From the NCBI RefSeq assembly GCF_006439015.1, contig NZ_RCZG01000015.1, forward strand, positions 1 through 64,000: a DNA stretch of 64,000 nucleotides, in the 5' to 3' direction. Below, piece by piece: positions 54,816 to 62,891 of the stretch (the stretch's first letter is position 1; every line of letters starts with the position of its first letter). This stretch comes from Mycolicibacterium hodleri (GTDB lineage: Bacteria; Actinomycetota; Actinomycetes; Mycobacteriales; Mycobacteriaceae). Below the pieces are notes generated by a model. That model saw nothing but the letters and a program-made list of their open reading frames with translations. It searched no databases and was not told the DNA's origin. Made by a program: the position numbers and the translations under genes.

Positions 54816-55496
54816 TCAGCCCATCGGGTCGATGGGATGCAATGCATCCTCGTCGGGATGTTCGACCGGTTCGAACGGTGGTGTCCTAGCCGCCCACTGC
54901 ACACAACTCCACCGTCCGTCGGTGATCGGGCTCAGCACCACGCATTCGGTATTGGCGAGATGGTGCTCGAGTGCGAAGCCCGGGTCCACCCCGGAGAGCA
55001 CCGCCCCCACCAACCGGATCGCGGCGCCATGGCTGACGACGACGACGTCACCCGTCCACGCATGGTCGTCGAGATACCGCACACGCAGTTCCCTGACCAC
55101 CGGCAGATATCGGTCGAGCACGTGGCGGCCGCTCTCCCCGCCGGGAAGAGGGACCTCCACGTCGCCTTCCTGCCAGAGTCGGTAGATGGCGTTGAATTCG
55201 TCGTGGGCTGCGTCGTCGTTCCGGTTCTCCAAGTCGCCGACCTGCACCTCGTGGATGCCGTCCAACTGAACCGTGCTCAATCCGAGTTGTTCGCCGATTC
55301 GTGCTGCGGTCTCGGCCGCGCGCAGAGCCGTGGAGTGTGCCACGAGTCCGACGGGGTGCTGCCACTCGCGTCCGAACGTCCGCGCCTGCTCGTGGCCCAG
55401 CTCCGTCAGGGCCGCACCGGGGGGCCGGGTATCCAGCCGACGAGCCACGTTGCCATGCGACTGTCCGTGTCGGACGAGTACGAGTCGACCGGTCAT
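54816..55496 (-). CDS. Histidine phosphatase / phosphoglycerate mutase-like protein (Rv3837c type)
   Basis: A 226-residue phosphatase. The phospho-His motif is LVLVRHGQSHGN at the N-terminus. The second catalytic His is in VVVSHGAAIRLV, and the conserved Glu is in the EVQVGDLENR block. A substrate cannot be assigned; a metabolic mutase role is unlikely. ATG 55496 overlaps the pheA stop (ATGA), so it is coupled to pheA as in MTB. Confidence 0.88.
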   Translation of the reverse strand: MTGRLVLVRHGQSHGNVARRLDTRPPGAALTELGHEQARTFGREWQHPVGLVAHSTALRAAETAARIGEQLGLSTVQLDGIHEVQVGDLENRNDDAAHDEFNAIYRLWQEGDVEVPLPGGESGRHVLDRYLPVVRELRVRYLDDHAWTGDVVVVSHGAAIRLVGAVLSGVDPGFALEHHLANTECVVLSPITDGRWSCVQWAARTPPFEPVEHPDEDALHPIDPMG

Positions 55497-56425
55497 GTGC
55501 CGCGCCCCTCTCGAAGTCCGGCCAGCCATTCGGCGGCCTCGTCCGTCGCCGGGGGTGTCGCGCCGGCGGCGGAGCCGGTCGACCAGGAGCCTAGGTATCG
55601 CACATCTGCACAACGTCGGTGCAGCGCCCGAAGTGCCTCGGCAACGGGATCGTCATCGATGTGCCCGACGCAGTCCAGGAAGAACACGTAGGTACCCAAT
55701 TCGATTCGCGTGGGCCGGGACTCGATCCGGGTGAGGTCGATGTCACGGATCGCGAACTCCGTCATCGCCGACACCAGCGCGCCGGGTACGTTGTCCAATC
55801 TCAGGATGACAGATGTGCGGTCGGTCCCGGTACGGGCCGGCGGCGGTCCCGGCGGACCGACGAGGACGAATCTTGTTCTGGCGCTCTCCTCGTCAACGAC
55901 GCCGTCGGCCAGCGTGGTAAGGCCCAGACGTTGCGCGGCGAGCGCCGTACTGACGCCCGCGTCGGCCCGACCCTCCGCGACGTCGTGAGCCGCAGCGGCG
56001 TTCGAGGTGGTCGGCACCGTCCGTGCGTCGGGGAGGTGTTCGGCAAGCCACCGCTTCACCTGCGCTGCGGCGACGGGAAAGGCAGCGATGGTCTCGACGT
56101 CCGACGCCGTCGTGCCGGCCCGGACGGCGACGCTGAAGGCGACGTCCAGCGTGTGCTCGGCGAATATCTGCAATGGCGCACTGACTGCGAGGCTGTCCAT
56201 CGTCGGGGCGACCGACCCGTCGATCGAGTTCTCGATGGGCGCGCAAGCGTAGTCGGCGGCACCGGCGCGAACGGCGGCGAGCGCACCCTCGGCACTGTCG
56301 CACGGTAGGGGCGTCAGCTTGGAGATGCCCGCTGATGCACCGGGTATCGCGCCGTCGGCGGCCATCTGCAACAACGCCGCTTCCGTGAAGGTCCCCTGTG
56401 GACCCAGATAGGCGACGCGCGGCAC
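55493..56425 (-). CDS. pheA: Prephenate dehydratase
   Basis: A 310-residue enzyme that converts prephenate to phenylpyruvate in phenylalanine synthesis. The catalytic domain starts with RVAYLGPQGTFTEAAL, holds CAPIENSIDGSV, and ends with the TRF motif (SARTRFVLVG). The ACT regulatory domain follows with PGALVSAMTEFAIRDIDLTRIESRPTR in pieces and should bind phenylalanine. It is divergent from the iron-box gene. Confidence 0.95.
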   Translation of the reverse strand: MPRVAYLGPQGTFTEAALLQMAADGAIPGASAGISKLTPLPCDSAEGALAAVRAGAADYACAPIENSIDGSVAPTMDSLAVSAPLQIFAEHTLDVAFSVAVRAGTTASDVETIAAFPVAAAQVKRWLAEHLPDARTVPTTSNAAAAHDVAEGRADAGVSTALAAQRLGLTTLADGVVDEESARTRFVLVGPPGPPPARTGTDRTSVILRLDNVPGALVSAMTEFAIRDIDLTRIESRPTRIELGTYVFFLDCVGHIDDDPVAEALRALHRRCADVRYLGSWSTGSAAGATPPATDEAAEWLAGLREGRGT

Positions 56426-56490
56426 GGGTCAACACTATCGGCTCGTCCGCCGGGGTCCTCGAAGGCATTTCGATAAGCCTTGCGCTACCA

Positions 56491-56523
56491 AGTGAGGTAA
56501 CCCTAAGTTAGGTTTACCTCACT
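56491..56523 (+). promoter_or_regulatory. IdeR-type iron box (33-bp near-perfect palindrome)
   Basis: AGTGAGGTAACCCTAA is followed by a central G and TTAGGTTTACCTCACT; the two 16-base arms match at 15 positions. Two overlapping 19-bp IdeR/DtxR boxes can be drawn, 56493-56511 (13 of 19 with a consensus) and 56503-56521 (14 of 19). It lies 18 bases before the start of the Rv3839-like gene, which is known to be IdeR-regulated in MTB as I recall. Confidence 0.85.
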
Positions 56524-56541
56524 CCACGAAAGGCTTACTCG

Positions 56542-57354
56542 ATGATCAATGCGACGGCAGGAACGTCCCAGACGGCCCCCACCACGGCCGAGCGCATCCG
56601 AAGCGCATGTGCGCGCGGCGGCGGTGCCATGCTGGCCGTGGAGGGCGTTGAGCCCGCCCCCACGCCGGTGCACCATCTGCTCGACGACGGATCGTTCGCC
56701 ATCACCGCGCCCTCCGATGGATTGCCGGCCGCCATGGCCCTCACCTCGCATGCGGTAGGCGTCCACGCGGTGCTGGAGATTACCGACTACGCACCCCTCC
56801 CACTGCGTGAGCCGGTGCGCTCATTGGTGTGGATCAGTGGCCGCTTGTTCCACGTTCCGACGTCCGATGTGTCGGAACTACTCGACCTGGTCGCCAGCAA
56901 GAGTCCGAATCCCGCTCTGCTACAGGTGAATACCGACCCCACACGGTCGCTAGGCGGTGACACTCCGTACGTTCTGCTTCGGCTCGAGATCGACTCCGTG
57001 GTGGTCGCCGACTCGACGGGCGCCGAATCCGTCGCCTTGGGCAGCCTGCTGGACGCCGAGCCGGACCCGTTCTTCGCATCGGAACCCGGCTGGCTGCAGC
57101 ACCTCGAGTCGGCGCACCGCGACGTGGTGGATCGCCTGGCCAACCGGCTCCCGTCGGCACTGCGACGTGGTCGCGTACGCCCGCTCGGGCTCGACCGCTA
57201 CGGCGTCCAGCTCCGCATCGAGGCGGAAGACGGTGACCACGACGTACGGCTACCGTTTGCCACGCCAGTCAACGACGTCACTGGACTCAACCAGGCGATA
57301 CGTCTGCTGATGGGATGTCCGTTTCTCAACGGGCTGCGCGCTCGTCGCATCTAG
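56542..57354 (+). CDS. DUF2470-type protein under iron control (Rv3839 type)
   Basis: A 270-residue soluble protein. The C-terminal half (from about residue 165, LQHLESAHRDVVDRLANRL to the end, with RYGVQLRIEAEDGDHDVRLPF) resembles DUF2470, found with heme-oxygenase-like and FMN-binding split-barrel proteins. The N-terminal half is like a heme-utilisation barrel. The exact role is unknown; a link to iron or heme fits the strong IdeR box just upstream. ATG 56542 follows GAAAGG. Confidence 0.8.
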   Translation: MINATAGTSQTAPTTAERIRSACARGGGAMLAVEGVEPAPTPVHHLLDDGSFAITAPSDGLPAAMALTSHAVGVHAVLEITDYAPLPLREPVRSLVWISGRLFHVPTSDVSELLDLVASKSPNPALLQVNTDPTRSLGGDTPYVLLRLEIDSVVVADSTGAESVALGSLLDAEPDPFFASEPGWLQHLESAHRDVVDRLANRLPSALRRGRVRPLGLDRYGVQLRIEAEDGDHDVRLPFATPVNDVTGLNQAIRLLMGCPFLNGLRARRI

Positions 57355-57383
57355 TCCAGCCGAGGGCAGCTACCGTAGCTCCG

Positions 57384-58154
57384 GTGACCGGGCCGACCGA
57401 CGAGCTGCTGACAGACCCCCGCAAACGCACCATCCGGCTCGAGATCGCCGTCGTCCTCGCCGTGACGTTCGGCCTATCCGCCTACACCGCCCTCGTCAGC
57501 CTGACCGAGGCGGTGCTTCTCGGGCTCTCTGGTCAGAAGGTGGCGCTCAACCGCAAGCTATCCCCCATCGACCTGATCAACCTGGCACTCAATCTGGCGT
57601 CGGTGTTCCAGCTCATCGCATGGGGCCTGCTTGGCCTATACCTGTTGTGGCGCAGCGGTTACGGACCCAGTCGTGTCGGCCTCGGCCGATTCCGCTGGCG
57701 CCCGGATCTACTCGGCGGCCTCGGCCTTGCGGCGCTCATCGGCATACCCGGTCTCGGCCTCTACGTCGCGGGGCGGGCCTTGGGCATCGGCGTGTCCGTG
57801 GTGCCGTCCGAACTCGGGGATACGTGGTGGCGCATTCCGGTGCTGCTGGCGGTTGCCTTCGCCAACGGCTGGGCCGAGGAGGTCATCGTCGTAGCGTTCC
57901 TGATGACGCGGCTGCGTCAGCTCGGCATGTCCCCCGTCGTCGTACTGATGGCCTCTAGTCTGCTGCGGGGCGCATACCACCTGTATCAAGGCTTCGGCGC
58001 GGGTATCGGCAACGTGGTGATGGGTCTGGTCTTCGGCTACGTGTGGCAGCGGACGGCACGGCTGTGGCCGCTGATCGTGGCGCACGGCCTCATCGACGCC
58101 GTCGCCTTCGTGGGGTACGCGCTGCTCGCCGGGCACCTTGGCTGGCTTGGTTGA
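57384..58154 (+). CDS. CPBP-family intramembrane metalloprotease-like protein
   Basis: A 256-residue protein with about seven helices. The CPBP motifs are seen as EEVIVVAFLMTRLRQLG (EE present; the usual Arg four residues later is replaced by Val), a His in RGAYHLYQGFG and HGLIDAVAF near the end. Such proteins cleave membrane substrates or prenylated peptides. GTG 57384 is chosen; an upstream frame overlaps the DUF2470 gene. Confidence 0.82.
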   Translation: MTGPTDELLTDPRKRTIRLEIAVVLAVTFGLSAYTALVSLTEAVLLGLSGQKVALNRKLSPIDLINLALNLASVFQLIAWGLLGLYLLWRSGYGPSRVGLGRFRWRPDLLGGLGLAALIGIPGLGLYVAGRALGIGVSVVPSELGDTWWRIPVLLAVAFANGWAEEVIVVAFLMTRLRQLGMSPVVVLMASSLLRGAYHLYQGFGAGIGNVVMGLVFGYVWQRTARLWPLIVAHGLIDAVAFVGYALLAGHLGWLG

Positions 58155-58196
58155 TTGCGGCCAACCGGGCCCCATCGGTGCACGTACATTCATTCC

Positions 58197-59447
58197 GTGA
58201 CCGAATACCGGCCGCCCTTCCCAGGGCCCGACCCGCAGCGACCACGGTCGCCGCGGGAACCGTCGCAGGTCATTCGACGCGACCCGAACTACCGGCCGCC
58301 GCCCATACCCCCCGTGCGACCTTCCGGCGCCGGACAATCGAGTGCCCCGCCGCCACACCCCTCGGCGCCACGGCCACCTGCCGCTAGGTACCGACCACCG
58401 CCTCCACCCGCGAACCGACCTCCGCCTCCGCCTTTGCGCCATCCTCCGCGCCATCCTCCGCCCGAGGCCCGCGCTCCGAAACCGAAGCGGAAACGGCGCT
58501 GGGGACGCATCGTGTTCACTCTGCTGATCGTCGCCGTGTTGGCGATCGTCGGCGCCGGGGTGTGGATCGACACGTCCCTGCACCGCATCCCGGCGCTCAC
58601 CGCTCTGCCGGACCGGCCACCTGCTGGCAGCGGGACGACGTGGCTATTGGTCGGGTCGGACAGCCGCCAGGACCTCACCCCCGAACAGCAGGCCGAGCTT
58701 GCTACGGGAGGCGACGTCGGCAACGGCCGCACCGACACGATCCTGCTGGTGCACGTTCCGGGACCGTGGTCGGACGTCGCGCCGACGATGGTCTCCATCC
58801 CGCGCGATTCCTACCTCCCGATCCCCGGGTACGGCGAGGACAAGATCAACGCGGCGTTCGCGCTCGGGGGCGCACCCTTGCTGGCGCAGACCGTCGAGCA
58901 GGCGACGGGCCTGCGACTCGACCGCTACGCCGAGATCGGCTTCGATGGATTCGCCGTGATGGTCGACGCCGTCGGCGGCGTCACGATGTGCCCGTCGGAG
59001 CCGATCAGCGATCCGCTGGCGGGCATCGATCTCCCCGCCGGTTGCCAGGAACTGGACGGTCGCAGCGCTTTGGGCTACGTCCGGTCACGGGCGACGGCAC
59101 GCGCTGACCTCGATCGAATGACCAACCAGCGGCAGTTCATGGCGACCCTCGTGCATCGCGCCGCAAGCCCAGCCGTCCTAATGAACCCGCTGCGCTGGTA
59201 CCCAATGGCACACGCGGCATCCGGCGCCGTGACCGTCGACGAGGGCGCACACGTGTGGGACCTGGCCCGACTTGCGTGGGCGCTGCACGGAACGGTAACC
59301 ACCACCACGGTTCCGATCGGCGACTTCACCGACAGCGACTCGGGTTCTGTCGTCGTGTGGAACACCGATGCGGCGACACGTCTCTTCCATGCGCTGGCGA
59401 CCGACTCCGCGGTACCACAGGACGTGCTCGACGCGGGCAACGTCTGA
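58197..59447 (+). CDS. LytR-CpsA-Psr (LCP) family protein (Rv3840 region)
   Basis: A 416-residue protein: a cytoplasmic Pro-rich N-terminus of about 100 residues, an RKRRWGR stop-transfer patch, one helix (VFTLLIVAVLAIVGAGVWI) and an extracytoplasmic LCP domain. Conserved residues are in LLVGSDSR, GRTDTILLVHV, VSIPRDSYLPIPG, KINAAFALGG and VRSRATARADLDRMTNQRQF. LCP enzymes join arabinogalactan or other polymers to peptidoglycan, which suits this locus. MTB Rv3840 is, as I recall, a much shorter protein. GTG 58197 is the start. Confidence 0.9.
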   Translation: MTEYRPPFPGPDPQRPRSPREPSQVIRRDPNYRPPPIPPVRPSGAGQSSAPPPHPSAPRPPAARYRPPPPPANRPPPPPLRHPPRHPPPEARAPKPKRKRRWGRIVFTLLIVAVLAIVGAGVWIDTSLHRIPALTALPDRPPAGSGTTWLLVGSDSRQDLTPEQQAELATGGDVGNGRTDTILLVHVPGPWSDVAPTMVSIPRDSYLPIPGYGEDKINAAFALGGAPLLAQTVEQATGLRLDRYAEIGFDGFAVMVDAVGGVTMCPSEPISDPLAGIDLPAGCQELDGRSALGYVRSRATARADLDRMTNQRQFMATLVHRAASPAVLMNPLRWYPMAHAASGAVTVDEGAHVWDLARLAWALHGTVTTTTVPIGDFTDSDSGSVVVWNTDAATRLFHALATDSAVPQDVLDAGNV

Positions 59448-59486
59448 CCCGTATCAGGCCGCCCTGGATGCGCTCGGCACGAAGAG

Positions 59487-60323
59487 CTAAGCGTCCGGCT
59501 GATCGAGCCCAGCTTCCGTCAACCCGTTCTGCAACCAGTCCTTGGTACGGCCCGGGTGGTTCGTCGCCACCCACGCAACGCCGACGTCGCGACAGTATCG
59601 GACGTCTTCGTAGTGGTCCACTGTCCAGCAGTACAGCGCTCTGCCGTGCGCGGCCGCCCGGTCGACGAGTTCGGGGTGCTCGCGCAGCGTGGCGATCGAC
59701 GGCCCTACCGCCGTGGCGCCGACGGTCGTCGCGGCACTCCCGCCCAGGTATCGCGACGTGTCGCCGAGTAGCACCGTCGGCAACATCGGCGCCGCGCGGC
59801 GAATCCGCCACACCGCCGCCGCAGAGAAGGAGATCACGACTGCTCGGGACAGGTCGGCGGACGCCGGCGCAGCGATTCCGTATCGGTGGAGCAGGGCTAG
59901 CACCTTGCTCTCCACCAGCGCGCCGTAGCGCACGGGATGCTTGGTCTCGATGAAGATCTTGACCGGCCGATGCCAATCGAGGACGAGCGAAATGAGGCCA
60001 TCGAGTGTGAGCAAGCCGGTGTCACCGTGACCACCGTCCGGCCGCCAGCTCGAATGCCAAGCGCCATAATCCAATTCACGCAGCTCGGCAAGGGTCATCT
60101 CGCTGACCAGACCCGTACCCGTCGACGTCCGGTCGACTCGTCGGTCGTGGACACACACCAGATGGCCGTCGCGGGTCAGGCGCACGTCGCACTCGACTCC
60201 GTCGGCGCCCTCGCGCAGCGCAAGCTCGTAGGCGGCGATCGTGTGTTCGGGACGCTCGGCCGACGCCCCACGGTGCGCCACCACGAACGGGTGGCCGCCG
60301 AGGGGTCCGTCGGCCGAAGTCAT
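59487..60323 (-). CDS. glpQ1: Glycerophosphodiester phosphodiesterase
   Basis: A 278-residue GDPD enzyme. The N-terminal VVAHRGASAERPEHTIAAY and EGADGVECDVRLTRDGHLV-HD carry the catalytic His, Glu and Asp. TIM-barrel segments follow to the C-terminus. It cleaves glycerophosphodiesters from phospholipid turnover. ATG 60323 (MTSADGPLGG) gives a length like MTB GlpQ1 (274). In MTB bfrB lies between this gene and the LCP gene; here only 39 bases separate the two convergent stops. Confidence 0.93.
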   Translation of the reverse strand: MTSADGPLGGHPFVVAHRGASAERPEHTIAAYELALREGADGVECDVRLTRDGHLVCVHDRRVDRTSTGTGLVSEMTLAELRELDYGAWHSSWRPDGGHGDTGLLTLDGLISLVLDWHRPVKIFIETKHPVRYGALVESKVLALLHRYGIAAPASADLSRAVVISFSAAAVWRIRRAAPMLPTVLLGDTSRYLGGSAATTVGATAVGPSIATLREHPELVDRAAAHGRALYCWTVDHYEDVRYCRDVGVAWVATNHPGRTKDWLQNGLTEAGLDQPDA

Positions 60324-60327
60324 GAAG

Positions 60328-61413
60328 CTATGCTGCCGGTTCTTCCCGGTCGGACTCAACCCGAGGCGCCGATTCAGTCTCGGCGTCCTTCGGCTCGGAG
60401 TCCTGCTCCTCGGCATTGCTCTGCGGCATCTCGTCACGTCCCGTGCCCTCGGCGACCTCGGCGCCGACCATGACCCAACGCTTGACCGGCCGGTCGACGG
60501 CTTGATGTTCGAAACCGCGGTACATCTTCATCGTCAGCAGGAGCGCGGCGAGCGCGGTCAGGTAGGCGATCGAGATCGCGACGGTGTTGTTCGCAATGCC
60601 CTGTGCGTCACGCGTGAAACTCGTCGCGAAGGCGAACGTCGACACCAAGAAGCTCGCGCACCATGCGCACCACCACACGACGATGGGCGTGCGCAACCAC
60701 GTCAGGCGAGCTTCGGCCCTGGCCAGTTCGATGACGAATACCGGCGCCCAGAAGAGGTTCACCAACGGCAGCAGGCAGCCCAACCACAGCTGCCACGCAG
60801 GCCGCGGATCGAGCATCTCGTGCCGCGCGTAGGCGACCGCGCGCCGGGCGATCAGCCAGTTCGCCAGCACTACCGTCGTGGCGATGAGCGCGAAGAACAC
60901 CAACACGCTGGCTGCCACGCCTGCCCACGTCGCCAGGCCCGCGACGATCGGGTTGAGCAGCGTTGAGCGGTTGTAGAGCAGGAGCGCGTAGTTGGCGATG
61001 TGAACGACCACGGCGAACGCCAGCGCAATCATGGTCAACAGCACGGTGGCCTCCACCATGCGCGTGGACGTCCTCGGCGGCTCGACCGGTTGCGTGGACG
61101 TGACGGGATCGAACCGATCCTGCAGACCCCAACGTGGGATGACCGCATATCTGGGCGTCGGCCCCAGAGGCCGCCGAATGCGGCGCGGTGGCGGAGCCGC
61201 CCCCGGTCGCACCGCGATCCAGCGGTACCCGGACGGCAGTCGTGTCGCTGTGCCGGCAGCCCCCGGCTGTGCGCCGGTGGAGGACGTGCCTGACCACTGC
61301 GGTTCGGGCTCGGCCAGTGGCGCCAGCAGCGAGCCCTGACAGCGTGGGCACCAGACACGCTGACGGTCGCGCACGTTCCATCGCGTGGCGCACCGTGAAC
61401 AGACCTGGATCAC
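60328..61413 (-). CDS. DUF4328 membrane protein with zinc ribbon (Rv3843c type)
   Basis: A 361-residue protein. The N-terminus is a zinc ribbon (CSRCATRWN, then WCPRCQGS). A Pro-rich linker follows, then about six helices with DUF4328 features (for example NRSTLLNPIVAGLATWAG and HEMLDPRPAWQLWLGCLLP), and a charged Glu-rich tail. Role unknown. It ends 4 bases before glpQ1 starts. Confidence 0.82.
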   Translation of the reverse strand: MIQVCSRCATRWNVRDRQRVWCPRCQGSLLAPLAEPEPQWSGTSSTGAQPGAAGTATRLPSGYRWIAVRPGAAPPPRRIRRPLGPTPRYAVIPRWGLQDRFDPVTSTQPVEPPRTSTRMVEATVLLTMIALAFAVVVHIANYALLLYNRSTLLNPIVAGLATWAGVAASVLVFFALIATTVVLANWLIARRAVAYARHEMLDPRPAWQLWLGCLLPLVNLFWAPVFVIELARAEARLTWLRTPIVVWWCAWCASFLVSTFAFATSFTRDAQGIANNTVAISIAYLTALAALLLTMKMYRGFEHQAVDRPVKRWVMVGAEVAEGTGRDEMPQSNAEEQDSEPKDAETESAPRVESDREEPAA

Positions 61414-61432
61414 GCGACCAGCCTACGGTCCG

Positions 61433-61855
61433 TCAGACCGTGCCCGCAGAGCCGCCATCGGTGATGACCGGACGGCCTGCTCCCGCCCATGCCAGCATGC
61501 CTCCCGCCACGTTGATCGGTTCGTAGCCGTTGCGCGCGAGATACTGCGCCACCCGTTGCGATCGGCCGCCTGCGTGACACACGACGAACAGGGTGGCATC
61601 GACGTCGATCTCACCGATGCGGGCGGGGACGTCGCCCATGGGAATGTGTTGCGCGCCTTCGGCGTGACCGCGCTGCCATTCGTCGTCCTCGCGGACGTCG
61701 AGCAGCACCACCGAATGGTCGAAGGTCACCGGAACGTCGGCGATCTGGGCTTCCCCCACCTCATCGTCACTCACTGCGTAGCCACCTCGTCTCAATATTG
61801 CTTTCCAATCGGTGCCCTCCGCAGTCATCACGACCGCCGGAGACATGCTCTCCAT
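61433..61855 (-). CDS. Rhodanese-like sulfurtransferase
   Basis: A 140-residue single-domain rhodanese. VVLLDVREDDEWQRGHAEGA and the active-site loop VVCHAGGRSQRVA with the catalytic Cys are clear. It moves sulfane sulfur or acts as a persulfide carrier. The start is uncertain: M1, M4 and M10 are all possible. It lies 19 bases before the DUF4328 gene. Confidence 0.88.
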   Translation of the reverse strand: MESMSPAVVMTAEGTDWKAILRRGGYAVSDDEVGEAQIADVPVTFDHSVVLLDVREDDEWQRGHAEGAQHIPMGDVPARIGEIDVDATLFVVCHAGGRSQRVAQYLARNGYEPINVAGGMLAWAGAGRPVITDGGSAGTV

Positions 61856-62209
61856 GCTGGCACGACCGCCTCAGCTATCGGTCGCCTATCCACAGTTTCC
61901 ACAGGTTCATGCACAGCCTCGTAGCAGCGGGAAAGCCTCTGAACCGGCAAATCTGCCTTTTTCCTGAAATTACCTGGGGATAACGCTGTGCCCTCCTCCC
62001 CGCGGGATCAACAGGATTTGCGACGCCTAGCGAAAAGCGTCGTCAGGCTAACTATTCACCGCTCGAATGCTCGTCTCACCGCTGCCCGGAGCAGGGCCGA
62101 CGTGCCGATTTTCTCGCCGGTCGAGGAGGAGCTAAGATCGCGGATACGACGCTTGGTTGTGACACATCTCACGGGGGACAAGATTGATCGCGCAGGTCAG
62201 GAGCTTTTG
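61856..62209. other. 354-bp intergenic region with DnaA-box-like pair
   Basis: No gene supported. CTATCCACA (61886-61894) and GTTTCCACA (61895-61903) lie side by side and resemble DnaA boxes (consensus TTGTCCACA; 7 of 9 and 7 of 9). An open frame from GTG 61988 continues into the small membrane gene but has codon use unlike its neighbours. The promoter of the rhodanese gene should lie at the left end. Confidence 0.4.
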
Positions 62210-62365
62210 ATGGCATCGCATCCGATAGGACCAGGGGCTGTCCCGCCATCGGAGTGGAATACCTCGTCGCAGGTGTATACGCACAGCCATGTGATGGCCT
62301 GTCTGCGAGCGGGGTTGATCGCCCTGGTTCTGCTCGGTGTCCTCGCACTCATCGTCCTCACCTGA
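62210..62365 (+). CDS. Small single-helix membrane protein
   Basis: A 51-residue peptide from ATG 62210 with CAGGAG ten bases upstream. The C-terminal half is one hydrophobic helix (LRAGLIALVLLGVLALIVLT) after a polar start with THSHV. I do not recognise it. A longer version from GTG 61988 (125 residues) is possible but less likely by codon use. Confidence 0.5.
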   Translation: MASHPIGPGAVPPSEWNTSSQVYTHSHVMACLRAGLIALVLLGVLALIVLT

Positions 62366-62446
62366 CCCGACGGTCCGCCCTCGCCAACGACAACGGCCGA
62401 CACAGCGCTGGTGCGCTGAGCCGGCCCCTGCGGTAGGTCTGCGTGG

Positions 62447-62869
62447 TCAGGCGGGTGGGTACACGCCCATGTCCTTGGCCTTCTCGGTCTGCCAGAAGAT
62501 GTCCGAGATCTCATCGATGGTCTTCAGCAGCTTCTCGGCGACGGCGACGTCAGTCGACTTCTTGACATCACCCGCGCCGTGGACACCGTCCCAGAACAGC
62601 TGATGCAGGTTCGGGAACTGCTCGAAGTGATCCTTGGTGAAGAAGTCCGCCCACAGCACCATCAGATGGTGCTTGACCTCTTCGGCGCGCTGCTCCTTGA
62701 TGATGATGGCGCGCGTCTTGAAGTGGTCATCGTCCGAATCGTGGAATTTCTTGAGCGTCTTCAGGCACGAGAGTGCCTCGATCTTGGCCTGGGCCGGATC
62801 GTAGACACCGCAGTACAGATCGCAGTGGGCGTGGGCGGGAGTTGCGTTGGCGAAGAGTCGAAGCAGCAT
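62447..62869 (-). CDS. sodN: Nickel superoxide dismutase precursor
   Basis: A 140-residue precursor. A 14-residue leader (MLLRLFANATPAHA) is to be removed so that His15 becomes the N-terminal Ni ligand. The Ni hook is HCDLYCGVY, with both Cys ligands kept (Cys16, Cys20). Most NiSODs have Pro at the fifth hook position (HCDLPCGVY); here it is Tyr19. The helix-bundle part (KTRAIIIKEQRAEEVKHHLMVLW and QFPNLHQLFW in pieces) is well kept. It converts superoxide to oxygen and peroxide in the cytoplasm. Divergent from its protease gene sodX, with 22 bases between the starts. Confidence 0.95.
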   Translation of the reverse strand: MLLRLFANATPAHAHCDLYCGVYDPAQAKIEALSCLKTLKKFHDSDDDHFKTRAIIIKEQRAEEVKHHLMVLWADFFTKDHFEQFPNLHQLFWDGVHGAGDVKKSTDVAVAEKLLKTIDEISDIFWQTEKAKDMGVYPPA

Positions 62870-62891
62870 GGGTTTAACTTACCCTTTGGCC

